A program made the translations under genes and the position numbers. Below the pieces are notes generated by a model. That model was given only the letters and a program-made list of their open reading frames with translations. It had not been told where the DNA came from and made no database searches. Of a stretch of DNA of 6,276 nt, positions 1 through 6,249 are shown piece by piece (the first letter of the stretch is position 1; the number at the start of each line of letters is the position of its first letter). Source of the stretch: an uncultured Solobacterium sp. (lineage in GTDB: Bacteria > Bacillota_I > Bacilli_A > Erysipelotrichales > Erysipelotrichaceae); NCBI GenBank assembly GCA_937910655.1, contig CALEMV010000094.1, positions 1 through 6,276 on the forward strand, in the 5' to 3' direction.

Positions 1-3
1 CGC

Positions 4-36
4 TCGTCGGCAGCGTCAGATGTGTATAAGAGACAG
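4..36 (+). other. Nextera read-1 (i5 side) sequencing adapter, not genomic
   Basis: These 33 bases match the Illumina Nextera transposase read-1 adapter. They begin TCGTCGGCAGCGTC and end in the 19-bp Tn5 mosaic end AGATGTGTATAAGAGACAG at 18-36. The three bases before it (1-3, CGC) occupy the place of the last bases of an i5 index. The stretch is untrimmed library sequence and should be removed. It puts an in-frame TAA at 27-29 ahead of the first gene, which hides that this gene runs off the insert. Confidence 0.97.
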
Positions 37-38
37 GA

Positions 39-1121
39 ATAAATACTCCTATTAGCTATCGTCAGCGTGTTGTGCAGTATCGTCATAGACCGTTTCAACA
101 ACATGCAATTTATAAAAGTGAGAAATTATCTAAGTCAGAATCAGTTGTTAATCAATTGATTCCTCAGAAGTTTGTTGAAGATATCAAATTTGATGAGAAT
201 TTTAATAAAGCAAAAAATGCACTTGGCGATGTAGGTGGAAAGATGAAATCTTTCTTATCAGATGCTGGTAATAAGGCAAAAGAATCTTCTCAGCATGCAT
301 GGCAACTATTACAAGAAAAATATGCATCGCTGAAAGATGATTTTCAAAAGAGTAAAGAAGAACGCTTAGAAAAACAGAAGGCGGCGCTTCAAACTTCGAA
401 AACCAAAGCAGCAGATAGAAAAGAAACAACTGTAGTAGAAATGTCTAAGCCTATCAAGATGACGCGAAAAGAAAGATTGATTGCGGAAGCAGATAGAGAT
501 ATTAGTACTGCAAAGACAGATGCACTAACAAGACTATTATTCCCAGCGTATGCGATTGATCGTCTAGCGAAGAATCAAGATGATTTTATGATGTTTATAG
601 GAGTTGTGATTCGTAATACAATCCATTGGATTGCGTTTGCGTACTTCTTATCTACAATCTTTGCTAGTTATATTAATCTTTCACCATTTGGATTTACGAG
701 AATGAATTTTAGCGATACATTCATCATGGCATTAAAATTAGCATTCTTATTCATTCTATTTGAAGGAATCTATTTGGTAATCAGTGGTTTGATTGCGAAT
801 ATCAAGGTATCTTATAACTATCGTCATCAACTTGCGTCATTAACTTCTATCGCAAGTTTACTTCCAACAGTGATTTATATTCTGGCGATTCTATTGTTAT
901 CTAAGTCTATGTTAGTTGGATTCTTGCTGGGAACTCTTGGTATGGTGGCTGGTATATATCTGCGTATTCAGGCCTATATAAAGTCTGCACCATTTGCGAC
1001 AAGTGCGCAGATGATTGTCCTGATGATTGTGGTTGCAGGATTTATTTGTACAGCATATTTCTATATTCCATTGACAATGCAAAGTACAGTGGAAATGCTA
1101 AAAACATTATTAAATATCTAA
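39..1121 (+). CDS. 5'-truncated multi-pass membrane protein with charged helical N-terminal region, function unknown
   Basis: I do not recognise this gene. The frame is open from the first genomic base, so the N-terminus is missing; 360 codons are visible from 39 to the TAA at 1119-1121. The GTG at 72 is in frame but has no ribosome site and is preceded by 11 ordinary sense codons, so it is not believed to be the start. Counting from codon 39, residues about 50-150 are lysine-, glutamate- and alanine-rich, predicted to be amphipathic helix or coiled coil (SFLSDAGNKAKESSQHAWQL lies here). Residues about 180-345 hold roughly five hydrophobic segments, ending in a short tail. A soluble charged region followed by a small membrane domain resembles Firmicutes proteins that start with a zinc ribbon, but any such domain would lie in the missing part. 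That is inference. A terminator overlaps the stop codon, so this is the last gene of its transcript. Confidence 0.8.
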   Translation: MNTPISYRQRVVQYRHRPFQQHAIYKSEKLSKSESVVNQLIPQKFVEDIKFDENFNKAKNALGDVGGKMKSFLSDAGNKAKESSQHAWQLLQEKYASLKDDFQKSKEERLEKQKAALQTSKTKAADRKETTVVEMSKPIKMTRKERLIAEADRDISTAKTDALTRLLFPAYAIDRLAKNQDDFMMFIGVVIRNTIHWIAFAYFLSTIFASYINLSPFGFTRMNFSDTFIMALKLAFLFILFEGIYLVISGLIANIKVSYNYRHQLASLTSIASLLPTVIYILAILLLSKSMLVGFLLGTLGMVAGIYLRIQAYIKSAPFATSAQMIVLMIVVAGFICTAYFYIPLTMQSTVEMLKTLLNI

Positions 1122-1146
1122 GGAGGAGAAATCCTTCTTTCTTTTT
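1120..1146 (+). terminator. Intrinsic terminator after the truncated membrane-protein gene
   Basis: AAGGAGGA (1120-1127) pairs with TCCTTCTT (1132-1139) over eight base pairs including one G-U, closed by a GAAA tetraloop (1128-1131). It is followed by T, C and five Ts (1140-1146). The 5' arm contains the last two bases of the TAA stop codon. It separates the first gene from the riboflavin-uptake unit. Confidence 0.8.
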
Positions 1147-1177
1147 ACTGGTAAGTGTAAGTAAACTGGTATATACT
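1144..1177 (+). promoter_or_regulatory. Probable promoter for the FMN riboswitch and ribU
   Basis: A TATACT -10 element lies at 1172-1177; alternatively TATATA at 1170-1175 preceded by TGG gives an extended -10. No good -35 hexamer is seen at standard spacing: TTTACT at 1144-1149 is the best match but is 20-22 bp away. Transcription would start near 1184, just ahead of the aptamer, as expected for a riboswitch leader. The preceding terminator means a promoter is needed between 1146 and 1190. Confidence 0.5.
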
Positions 1178-1189
1178 AAAGAAGATAAA

Positions 1190-1291
1190 ACTCAGGGCAG
1201 GGTGCAATTCCCGACCGGCGGTATACCCCGCGAACCGAAAGGTTGAATCGGTGCAATTCCGATGGCGACAGTAAAGTCTGGATGGAAGAGT
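1190..1291 (+). promoter_or_regulatory. FMN riboswitch aptamer (RFN element)
   Basis: The conserved RFN blocks appear in order: GGGCAGGGTGCAATTCCCGA (1194-1213), CCGGCGG and CCCCGCGA around P3, then GGTGCAATTCCGAT (1250-1263), GGCGACAGTAAAGTC (1264-1278) and TGGATGGAAGAG. Visible helices are P1 ACTC 1190-1193 with GAGT 1288-1291, P3 GCGG/CCGC, a P4 hairpin AACC-GAAA-GGTT, P5 ATCGG with CCGAT, and P6 GAC with GTC. P1 is short. The element senses flavin mononucleotide and normally shuts off riboflavin synthesis or uptake genes when FMN is plentiful. Its position 80 bases upstream of ribU fits that role. Confidence 0.97.
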
Positions 1292-1320
1292 AAAAGTTTT
1301 TTCATCATCAATTTCTACCC

Positions 1321-1352
1321 GAGGTGTTATCTTAGATAGCCTCTTTTATTTT
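1321..1352 (+). terminator. Riboswitch-controlled terminator (ribU expression platform)
   Basis: GAGG (1321-1324) pairs with CCTC (1340-1343), extended by a T-G pair, a two-base bulge and TATC (1328-1331) with GATA (1335-1338) around a three-base loop. TTTTATTTT (1344-1352) follows as a U tract. This fits premature transcription stop when FMN is bound. The 3' arm can also pair with the P1 3' strand (AAGAG 1286-1290 with CTCTT 1341-1345; TAAAAG 1291-1296 with CTTTTA 1343-1348), a plausible antiterminator. The regulatory logic is inferred, not measured. Confidence 0.75.
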
Positions 1353-1357
1353 GAGGC

Positions 1358-1363
1358 GAGGAG
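1358..1363 (+). promoter_or_regulatory. Ribosome binding site that sets the ribU start
   Basis: GAGGAG lies eight bases ahead of ATG 1372. The in-frame TTG at 1351 sits in the terminator U tract with no ribosome site, so it is rejected. An ATG at 1364 is out of frame. Confidence 0.85.
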
Positions 1364-1371
1364 ATGAAACC

Positions 1372-1974
1372 ATGTCAGGAAGTAAGAAAGTTTTAACAAC
1401 AAAATTTATTGCGAATGTAGCGGTCCTCAGTGCAGTAGCGTTTGTGCTGATGCTGTTTGATTTTCCGTTACTATTTATCGCGCCTAACTTTTACAAGTTA
1501 GATTTTAGTGAAGTCAGTGTATTGATTGGTGGATTTGCGTTTGGACCATGGGCAGCAGTTCTGATTGAAGCAATCAAAATCATCTTGAAGTTATTATTTA
1601 AGCCTACACAGACGATGTTTGTAGGTGAACTTGCAAACTTTATTATCGGTGTTGCATTTACTGTGCCAGCTGCGATTATTTACCGTAAGCAGAAGTCTAA
1701 GAGAAATGCTTTAATTGGTATGGTAGTGGGTACACTTGTAATGGCTGCTGTTGGTATTCTAGCGAATTATTTTGTGCTATTACCGTTCTATTCAACACTA
1801 TATGGAATGCCTATTGATGCGTTTGTTAAGATGGGTGCTGCAATTTTCCCATTTATTAAGAGTGTATGGGGATTGCTCTTTGTTTGTGTATTACCATTTA
1901 ACTTAATCAAGGGCTTTGTTGTAAGTGTCATCACTAGACTACTGTACAAGCGTATCTCAGGTTTTTTACATTAA
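1372..1974 (+). CDS. ribU: RibU, riboflavin-specific S component of an ECF transporter
   Basis: This 200-residue integral membrane protein is the normal length for RibU. It binds riboflavin and delivers it through an energy-coupling module (EcfA, EcfA', EcfT), which is not encoded here and is presumably shared from elsewhere in the genome. Family signatures are visible: YKLDFSEVSVLIGGFAFGPW at residues 41-60, the following helix containing IEAIKI, and FVGELANFIIG at 83-93. An AxxxA pattern (A17, A21) in the first helix matches the surface S components use to contact EcfT. Hydrophobic helices lie at about 12-35, 47-75, 83-104, 112-137 and 160-190. The gene is monocistronic: its own promoter and FMN riboswitch precede it and a strong terminator follows. 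Riboswitch control supports riboflavin or FMN as the substrate rather than another vitamin. Confidence 0.96.
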   Translation: MSGSKKVLTTKFIANVAVLSAVAFVLMLFDFPLLFIAPNFYKLDFSEVSVLIGGFAFGPWAAVLIEAIKIILKLLFKPTQTMFVGELANFIIGVAFTVPAAIIYRKQKSKRNALIGMVVGTLVMAAVGILANYFVLLPFYSTLYGMPIDAFVKMGAAIFPFIKSVWGLLFVCVLPFNLIKGFVVSVITRLLYKRISGFLH

Positions 1975-1989
1975 TTTGAAAATTCAGTG

Positions 1990-2015
1990 AAAAGGCGTAG
2001 GAATACGCCTTTTTT
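1990..2015 (+). terminator. Strong intrinsic terminator after ribU
   Basis: AAAAGGCGTA (1990-1999) pairs perfectly with TACGCCTTTT (2004-2013) around a GGAA loop. Six Ts run from 2010 to 2015. It begins 15 bases after the ribU stop codon and separates ribU from the downstream operon. The A-rich 5' side also makes it partly usable in the reverse direction. Confidence 0.93.
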
Positions 2016-2067
2016 CGTGTGTAAATGATAAAAATGTCCAAGCGAGTAAGTGAAATAAATACGGATA

Positions 2068-2076
2068 TGGTATAAT
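2068..2076 (+). promoter_or_regulatory. Extended -10 promoter for the downstream operon
   Basis: TGG followed by the consensus TATAAT (2071-2076) gives a textbook extended -10 for the housekeeping sigma factor. No clear -35 hexamer is found 16-18 bp upstream, which the TG motif can compensate for. Transcription would begin near 2083, giving a leader of about 20 bases. It is the only strong promoter seen for the 2103-6241 gene cluster. Confidence 0.75.
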
Positions 2077-2089
2077 ATTTCTGTTTATT

Positions 2090-2094
2090 GGGAG
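2090..2094 (+). promoter_or_regulatory. Ribosome binding site that sets the start at 2103
   Basis: GGGAG is followed by an eight-base spacer and ATG 2103. The in-frame TTG at 2088 overlaps this site and lies only a few bases from the predicted transcription start, so it is not a credible start. Confidence 0.75.
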
Positions 2095-2102
2095 ATGTAC
2101 AT

Positions 2103-3266
2103 ATGGCTGAATTATCACGTATTAAGAAATATAAAGATTTGCGCGAGAAAATTGCGCAAGATTTAGATAGTAACGACGTAACAACAACCAAGGAATTATC
2201 TCGTTTTCAAAAGAGATTGAATCAGATTGATGCGAATAATTTCCATAGAAGTGGAGATTATACAGAGAGTGCTAACGAAGGTGTTCACCGCCGTGTAAGT
2301 GCTCCAATCAAAGATGTAGAACCTGCTAAACCAGTGATTTCTGAACCAGTCACTTCTTTTGAACATGAAGAACCAGCACCAACATTGGCAAACTTTGAGG
2401 CTGGTGCTTTTACGACTGTAAATGACTTAGCGGGATATGACAATGACTATCTAGATCAGTATATTCGTGAAGTTAAACAATATAATATCGAACAGGGAAA
2501 CTCTTCTTTAGAAAATACATCCATGGATATCTTACGTAAGATAAAGGGTGATTCTATTGCGAATAAGAAGATTCAAGAAGCGCGTAAAGCACCTGTCAAA
2601 AAGCCATATTCTAATAGTACAGGTACAACTGACATTCCATTTATGTCATCAAACAAACAACGTACATCTCAACCTGCAAAACCTGTAACTCCATCAAAGC
2701 AGGATAATCTGTTTGATGTACCTTATACAGGTGATAACAACCATATTAATGATCCGATGAGTCTTACAAAAGAAGATATCATGGCAGAAGTAAAGAATCT
2801 AATGAACGAGAAGAGATCTAATCCAGAAAATTCTCTTCCTGAGATTCCTGCTTTTACACCACGTGTTAGTCATATGGATTCTAGAGACTATATGAGTCAG
2901 AATACAACTAGTTTTCCACCGCTTGAAAATACTGCGCAGTTTAGTGATGCATTTGGTGATTTAATGAATCCACAAGAACCACGTAGTGAGCAGCAAATAA
3001 GTAAGATAACTAATAATGATGATGCGTTTGCGATGTTTCCAAGAAAGACGGAGAATTATGAAAGCACAAATCAACGTCTATTGAATGAAACAACGCAGAT
3101 GCGTGTTCAATTGGATAACTATGAAGCAAATCTAACAGATGTGAATGAGAAGATGCAGTATACAAACCATGTGTTAAACATTGTGGTTGTTGTGCTAATT
3201 CTATTGCTTGTAATCTTATTATTACTAGCAGTTTATGGCATTGTAATGAATAGTGGTAGGGCATAA
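2103..3266 (+). CDS. Unrecognised tail-anchored membrane protein with long disordered cytoplasmic region
   Basis: I do not recognise this 387-residue protein. Its N-terminus is a basic helical segment (SRIKKYKDLREKIAQD, 5-20), with a second helix at about 28-43. A long polar region follows, rich in Pro, Ser, Thr, Asn and Glu and probably disordered, with helical islands at about 105-150 (containing DYLDQYIREVKQY) and 221-237 (LTKEDIMAEVKNLMNEK). A heptad-like coiled coil occupies about 318-356. One strongly hydrophobic segment (about 357-381) is followed by only six residues, and there is no signal peptide. This topology predicts a tail-anchored protein with nearly everything in the cytoplasm, probably oligomeric through the coiled coil. 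It is the first gene of the operon with cmk, der and gpsA; its stop is one base before the cmk start. A scaffold or adaptor role at the membrane is possible but is inference only. Confidence 0.85.
   Translation: MAELSRIKKYKDLREKIAQDLDSNDVTTTKELSRFQKRLNQIDANNFHRSGDYTESANEGVHRRVSAPIKDVEPAKPVISEPVTSFEHEEPAPTLANFEAGAFTTVNDLAGYDNDYLDQYIREVKQYNIEQGNSSLENTSMDILRKIKGDSIANKKIQEARKAPVKKPYSNSTGTTDIPFMSSNKQRTSQPAKPVTPSKQDNLFDVPYTGDNNHINDPMSLTKEDIMAEVKNLMNEKRSNPENSLPEIPAFTPRVSHMDSRDYMSQNTTSFPPLENTAQFSDAFGDLMNPQEPRSEQQISKITNNDDAFAMFPRKTENYESTNQRLLNETTQMRVQLDNYEANLTDVNEKMQYTNHVLNIVVVVLILLLVILLLLAVYGIVMNSGRA
3258..3261 (+). promoter_or_regulatory. Ribosome binding site for cmk, inside the upstream gene
   Basis: AGGG within GTGGTAGGGC lies six bases ahead of ATG 3268, inside the last codons of the preceding gene. 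The alternative in-frame GTG at 3253 has no site ahead of it and would add five residues (MVGHK) before the conserved MKINIAIDGPG start. The weak site and one-base gap point to translational coupling. Confidence 0.6.
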
Positions 3267-3267
3267 G

Positions 3268-3942
3268 ATGAAGATAAATATTGCGATTGATGGACCTGGA
3301 GCAGCTGGAAAAAGTACCATTGCCAAGTGTCTAGCAAAGAAATTAAATTATGTACATTTAGATACAGGTGCGATGTATCGTAGCACAGCATATAAAGCTT
3401 TACAAAATCATATTAGTTTAGAAGATGAAGAAGCTGTATGTAAGATGCTAGAGAATACTAAGATTCAGTTAGCAACGGATGGTTCTATTTTCTTAGATGG
3501 AGAAGATGTATCCGATAAGATTCGAACAAATGAGATAAGTTTAGCTGCTAGTCTTGTATCTAAATTAGCAAATGTACGCCGTATGCTTGTAGAGCGCCAA
3601 CAGGAAATGGCAAAGGAAAAGGGCTTTATCATGGATGGCCGTGATATTGGAACTGTTGTTTTAAAAGATGCGGAAGTAAAAATCTATATGACAGCTACTC
3701 CAATGGCCCGTGCAAAGCGTAGGTATGATCAGAATATTGCTAAGAATATTCCGACTGGTAGTATTGAAGAAATCGCTAGGGAAATTGCTGAACGTGATTT
3801 ACAAGATATGACGCGTGAAAATTCGCCACTTAAAAAGGCGGATGATGCGGTTGAAATTGACACAAGTGATATGTCAATTGATGAAGTGACAGAATATATC
3901 TATAGTCTTGCTAAGCCTTTTATTGAAAAGGAGGTTTTGTAA
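3268..3942 (+). CDS. cmk: Cytidylate kinase (CMP/dCMP kinase)
   Basis: This 224-residue cytosolic enzyme transfers a phosphate from ATP to CMP or dCMP, giving CDP or dCDP for nucleotide pools and, through CTP, for CDP-diacylglycerol lipid synthesis. Length is typical for the family. The ATP-binding P-loop GPGAAGKST is at residues 9-17 and LDTGAMYR at 31-38. The conserved MDGRDIGTVV is at 122-131. The lid and sugar-contact region follows (RRYDQ 151-155; RDLQDMTRENSPLKKADDA 176-194), then the C-terminal IDTSDMSIDEV. No key residue appears changed. It starts one base after the upstream stop and its TAA shares a base with the der ATG (TAATG), so both junctions suggest coupled translation. In many Firmicutes cmk is followed by an rpsA-like gene; here der follows directly. 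Confidence 0.97.
   Translation: MKINIAIDGPGAAGKSTIAKCLAKKLNYVHLDTGAMYRSTAYKALQNHISLEDEEAVCKMLENTKIQLATDGSIFLDGEDVSDKIRTNEISLAASLVSKLANVRRMLVERQQEMAKEKGFIMDGRDIGTVVLKDAEVKIYMTATPMARAKRRYDQNIAKNIPTGSIEEIAREIAERDLQDMTRENSPLKKADDAVEIDTSDMSIDEVTEYIYSLAKPFIEKEVL
3927..3934 (+). promoter_or_regulatory. Consensus Shine-Dalgarno for der within cmk
   Basis: AAAGGAGG, full complementarity to the anti-Shine-Dalgarno core, lies in the last cmk codons (KEVL) seven bases ahead of ATG 3942. It is the strongest ribosome site in the operon and suggests Der can be translated efficiently in addition to coupling with cmk. Confidence 0.88.
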
Positions 3943-5255
3943 TGCATAGTGGAGTAATCGCAATTGTTGGTCGTCCTAATGTTGGAAAATCAACAATTTT
4001 TAATCGTATTGCAGGGTCTCGTGTATCCATCGTAGAAGATTTTCCAGGTGTTACACGTGACCGTATTTATACAACTGGTGAATGGACTGGTAAGAAATTT
4101 CAATTAATTGATACTGGTGGTATCCAGTTAGCTGATCAACCATATCAAGAAGAGATTCGTGCACAAGTACAAATTGCGATGAATGAAGCAGATGTCATTC
4201 TATTTGTAGTAAACGGTAAGATGGGTTTGACTGATGATGATTCGTATATTGCAGGTATCTTACAGAAACAGACAAAACCAGTTGTACTAGCAGTGAATAT
4301 GATTGATGATTCAACTCGTATGATGAATATCTATGAGTTCTATAATCTTGGTTTAGGTGATCCAATTGCCGTATCTGGTGTACATGGAATTGGTATTGGT
4401 GATGTGCTAGATGAATGTTTACGCTTAATGCCTGAAGAAGATAAAGAAGACAAACATACAGGTATTCATATCGCAGTTATTGGTGAACCAAACGTTGGTA
4501 AGTCATCACTTGTAAATGCAATTCTAAAAGAAAAGCGTTCCATCGTTTCTAACGTACAAGGTACGACACGTGATGCGGTTGATACACCATTTGTATATGA
4601 AGGCAAGCCATATGTCATCGTCGATACTGCTGGTATTCGTAAGCGTGGTAAAGTATATGAATCAGTTGAAAAATACTCAGTATTAAGAGCGATGACTGCG
4701 ATTGAACGTTGTGATGTGGCATTGTTTGTCATTGATGGAGAAGCAGGTATACGTGAACAAGATAAGCATGTTGCAGGATATGCATGTGAAGCTGGTAAGC
4801 CAATCGTTATCGTTGTCAATAAGTGGGATGCAGTTGAAAAGGACGATAAGACTATGAATGCGTTTATTGAACGTATTCGTATTGAATTTGCATATTTAAG
4901 TTATGCGCCTATCGTATTTGTAAGTGCTTTAACACATCAAAGAGTAGATACAAATATTCCGGTTGTTGATCAGGTATATGAAAATTCTTGCCGTCGTATC
5001 GCTACAAATATCCTTAATGAAGTGATTACGGATACACAGATCACAACTCCAGCCCCGGCTCGTAATGGAAAACGTTTCCGTGTGTATTACGGTACACAGG
5101 TATCAATTCAACCACCTACATTTGTACTTTCCTGTAATGACCCACGACTGATGCACTTTACGTATGAACGTTTCTTAGAGAACTCCTTACGTCAAGCATT
5201 TGATTTTAGTGGTACACCAATTCGTATTGTTGTTAGAAAGAAGGTATCCGAATGA
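3942..5255 (+). CDS. der: Der (EngA), double-domain ribosome-assembly GTPase
   Basis: Der is an essential GTPase with two tandem G domains and a C-terminal KH-like domain that acts in late 50S subunit maturation. The 437 residues are full length. G domain 1: P-loop GRPNVGKS 10-17, GVTRD 36-40, DTGG 57-60, G4 NMID 119-122, SGVHG 145-149. G domain 2: GEPNVGKS 181-188, GTTRD 207-211, DTAG 228-231, NKWD 293-296, SAL 328-330. KH-like domain about 355-437, with PPTFVLSCNDPRLMHFTYER at 391-410 and a basic end (IRIVVRKK). Binding of the 50S subunit is family knowledge. One oddity is Met in place of the usual Lys in the first domain's NKxD motif; the second domain is canonical. The start overlaps the cmk stop by one base behind a consensus ribosome site, and the TGA overlaps the gpsA start by four bases. 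Confidence 0.98.
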   Translation: MHSGVIAIVGRPNVGKSTIFNRIAGSRVSIVEDFPGVTRDRIYTTGEWTGKKFQLIDTGGIQLADQPYQEEIRAQVQIAMNEADVILFVVNGKMGLTDDDSYIAGILQKQTKPVVLAVNMIDDSTRMMNIYEFYNLGLGDPIAVSGVHGIGIGDVLDECLRLMPEEDKEDKHTGIHIAVIGEPNVGKSSLVNAILKEKRSIVSNVQGTTRDAVDTPFVYEGKPYVIVDTAGIRKRGKVYESVEKYSVLRAMTAIERCDVALFVIDGEAGIREQDKHVAGYACEAGKPIVIVVNKWDAVEKDDKTMNAFIERIRIEFAYLSYAPIVFVSALTHQRVDTNIPVVDQVYENSCRRIATNILNEVITDTQITTPAPARNGKRFRVYYGTQVSIQPPTFVLSCNDPRLMHFTYERFLENSLRQAFDFSGTPIRIVVRKKVSE

Positions 5256-6241
5256 AAATATGTGTTCTAGGAACAGGTAGCTGGGGTACAGCCCTAGCTC
5301 AGGTTTTAGCTGATAACAAACAAGAAGTAATTATGTGGGGTATTGATCCACGTGAAGTAGAAGATATTGAAGTTAATCATCACAACACTAAGTTTTTTGA
5401 AACAGAAATTAACCATGATATTCATGCAAGTACAGATTTATCTGTAGTTGCAGATGCAGATGTCGTATTGGCTGCTGTTCCAACAATGGCACTTGAGGAA
5501 GTACTTACTAAAGCTAGTCAACATCTAACAAAACCAGCAATCATTATCAATGTTGCAAAGGGCTTCCATCCAGTTACACATGAGCGTTTAAGTGTTGTGA
5601 TTTCTAAGATTGTACCAGCTGAAAAGTGTGCAGCTATCGTATCCTTGATTGGTCCATCTCACGCTGAGGAAGTCATTCAGCGCTTGATGACTTCTGTAAA
5701 TGCGGTAAGTGATAATGAGGATGCTGCTAAGACAGTACAGCACTTATTCTCTAACCAATACTTCCGTGTATATCGTAACTCTGATGTAATCGGTGCAGAA
5801 ATTGGAGTTGCCATCAAAAATGTTATGGCAATTGCTAGTGGTATCTTAGAAGGTAGTGGACAGGGTGATAACGCAAGAGCAGGTCTTATGACACGTGGCC
5901 TTGCGGAGATGACTCGTTATGGTGTTGCTTTAGGTGGTAAACAAGAAACTTACTTAGGTCTTGATGGTGTTGGTGATTTGATTGTTACTTGTACATCACG
6001 TCATTCTCGTAATTTTATGGCTGGTTATCAGATTGGTCTAGATAAAGGTGCAAAGAAGTTCTGGGAAGAAAATAAGAAGACTGTAGAAGGTGTATTTGCA
6101 TGTAAAGTTGTTTATGAAGAGGCGAAGAAACGTAACATTTCAATGCCAATCACAAATGAAGTATATGCAGTACTATATGAAGGAAAAGCTCCATTAGATG
6201 CAATGAGAGATCTAATGGCAAGAGATTTAAAGGCAGAATAG
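5252..6241 (+). CDS. gpsA: NAD(P)-dependent glycerol-3-phosphate dehydrogenase
   Basis: This cytosolic enzyme reduces dihydroxyacetone phosphate to sn-glycerol 3-phosphate, the backbone for membrane phospholipids and some teichoic acids. The 329 residues are a typical, complete length. The N-terminal Rossmann fold has GTGSWG at residues 7-12, and NVAKG at 100-104 carries K103. GPSHAEEV is at 134-141. The catalytic-domain block GAEIGVAIKNVMAIASG at 181-197 includes the expected catalytic lysine K189. NARAGLMTRGLAEM (207-220) and GLDGVGDLIVTCTSRHSRN (236-254) complete the signature. ATG 5252 overlaps the der stop (ATGA); an AAGAAGG ribosome site lies seven bases ahead at 5238-5244. The stop TAG is eight bases before the adapter, so the gene is whole but whatever follows is not visible. 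Acyltransferase genes such as plsY, often nearby in relatives, are not in the insert. Confidence 0.98.
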   Translation: MKICVLGTGSWGTALAQVLADNKQEVIMWGIDPREVEDIEVNHHNTKFFETEINHDIHASTDLSVVADADVVLAAVPTMALEEVLTKASQHLTKPAIIINVAKGFHPVTHERLSVVISKIVPAEKCAAIVSLIGPSHAEEVIQRLMTSVNAVSDNEDAAKTVQHLFSNQYFRVYRNSDVIGAEIGVAIKNVMAIASGILEGSGQGDNARAGLMTRGLAEMTRYGVALGGKQETYLGLDGVGDLIVTCTSRHSRNFMAGYQIGLDKGAKKFWEENKKTVEGVFACKVVYEEAKKRNISMPITNEVYAVLYEGKAPLDAMRDLMARDLKAE

Positions 6242-6249
6242 TAGTATAT

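Noticed and set aside
1120..1130. AAGGAGGAG just after the first gene as a perfect ribosome binding site
   Set aside because: No start codon with a following open frame lies 5-12 bases downstream, and the sequence is the 5' arm of an intrinsic terminator hairpin.
1046..1246. 66-codon + strand open frame overlapping the end of the first gene and the riboswitch
   Set aside because: It runs through the terminator and into the FMN aptamer, has no ribosome site, and its translation has no recognisable features.
1201..1260. Repeated GGTGCAATTCC (1201-1211 and 1250-1260) as a possible short repeat or CRISPR-like unit
   Set aside because: The two copies are the pseudo-symmetric conserved loops of the FMN aptamer.
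1934..2191. 85-codon minus-strand open frame across the ribU-2103 intergenic region
   Set aside because: It crosses a strong terminator and a promoter, overlaps both flanking genes, and has low-complexity translation without a ribosome site.
3010..3264. 84-codon minus-strand open frame opposite the coiled coil and membrane helix of the 2103-3266 gene
   Set aside because: It is antisense shadow of a real coding region with no start signals, and its His/Leu-rich translation reflects the reverse complement of the coding strand.
4466..4819. 117-codon minus-strand open frame inside der
   Set aside because: It lies antisense to the conserved second G domain of Der, with no ribosome site or promoter, and is a shadow of the real gene's codon pattern.
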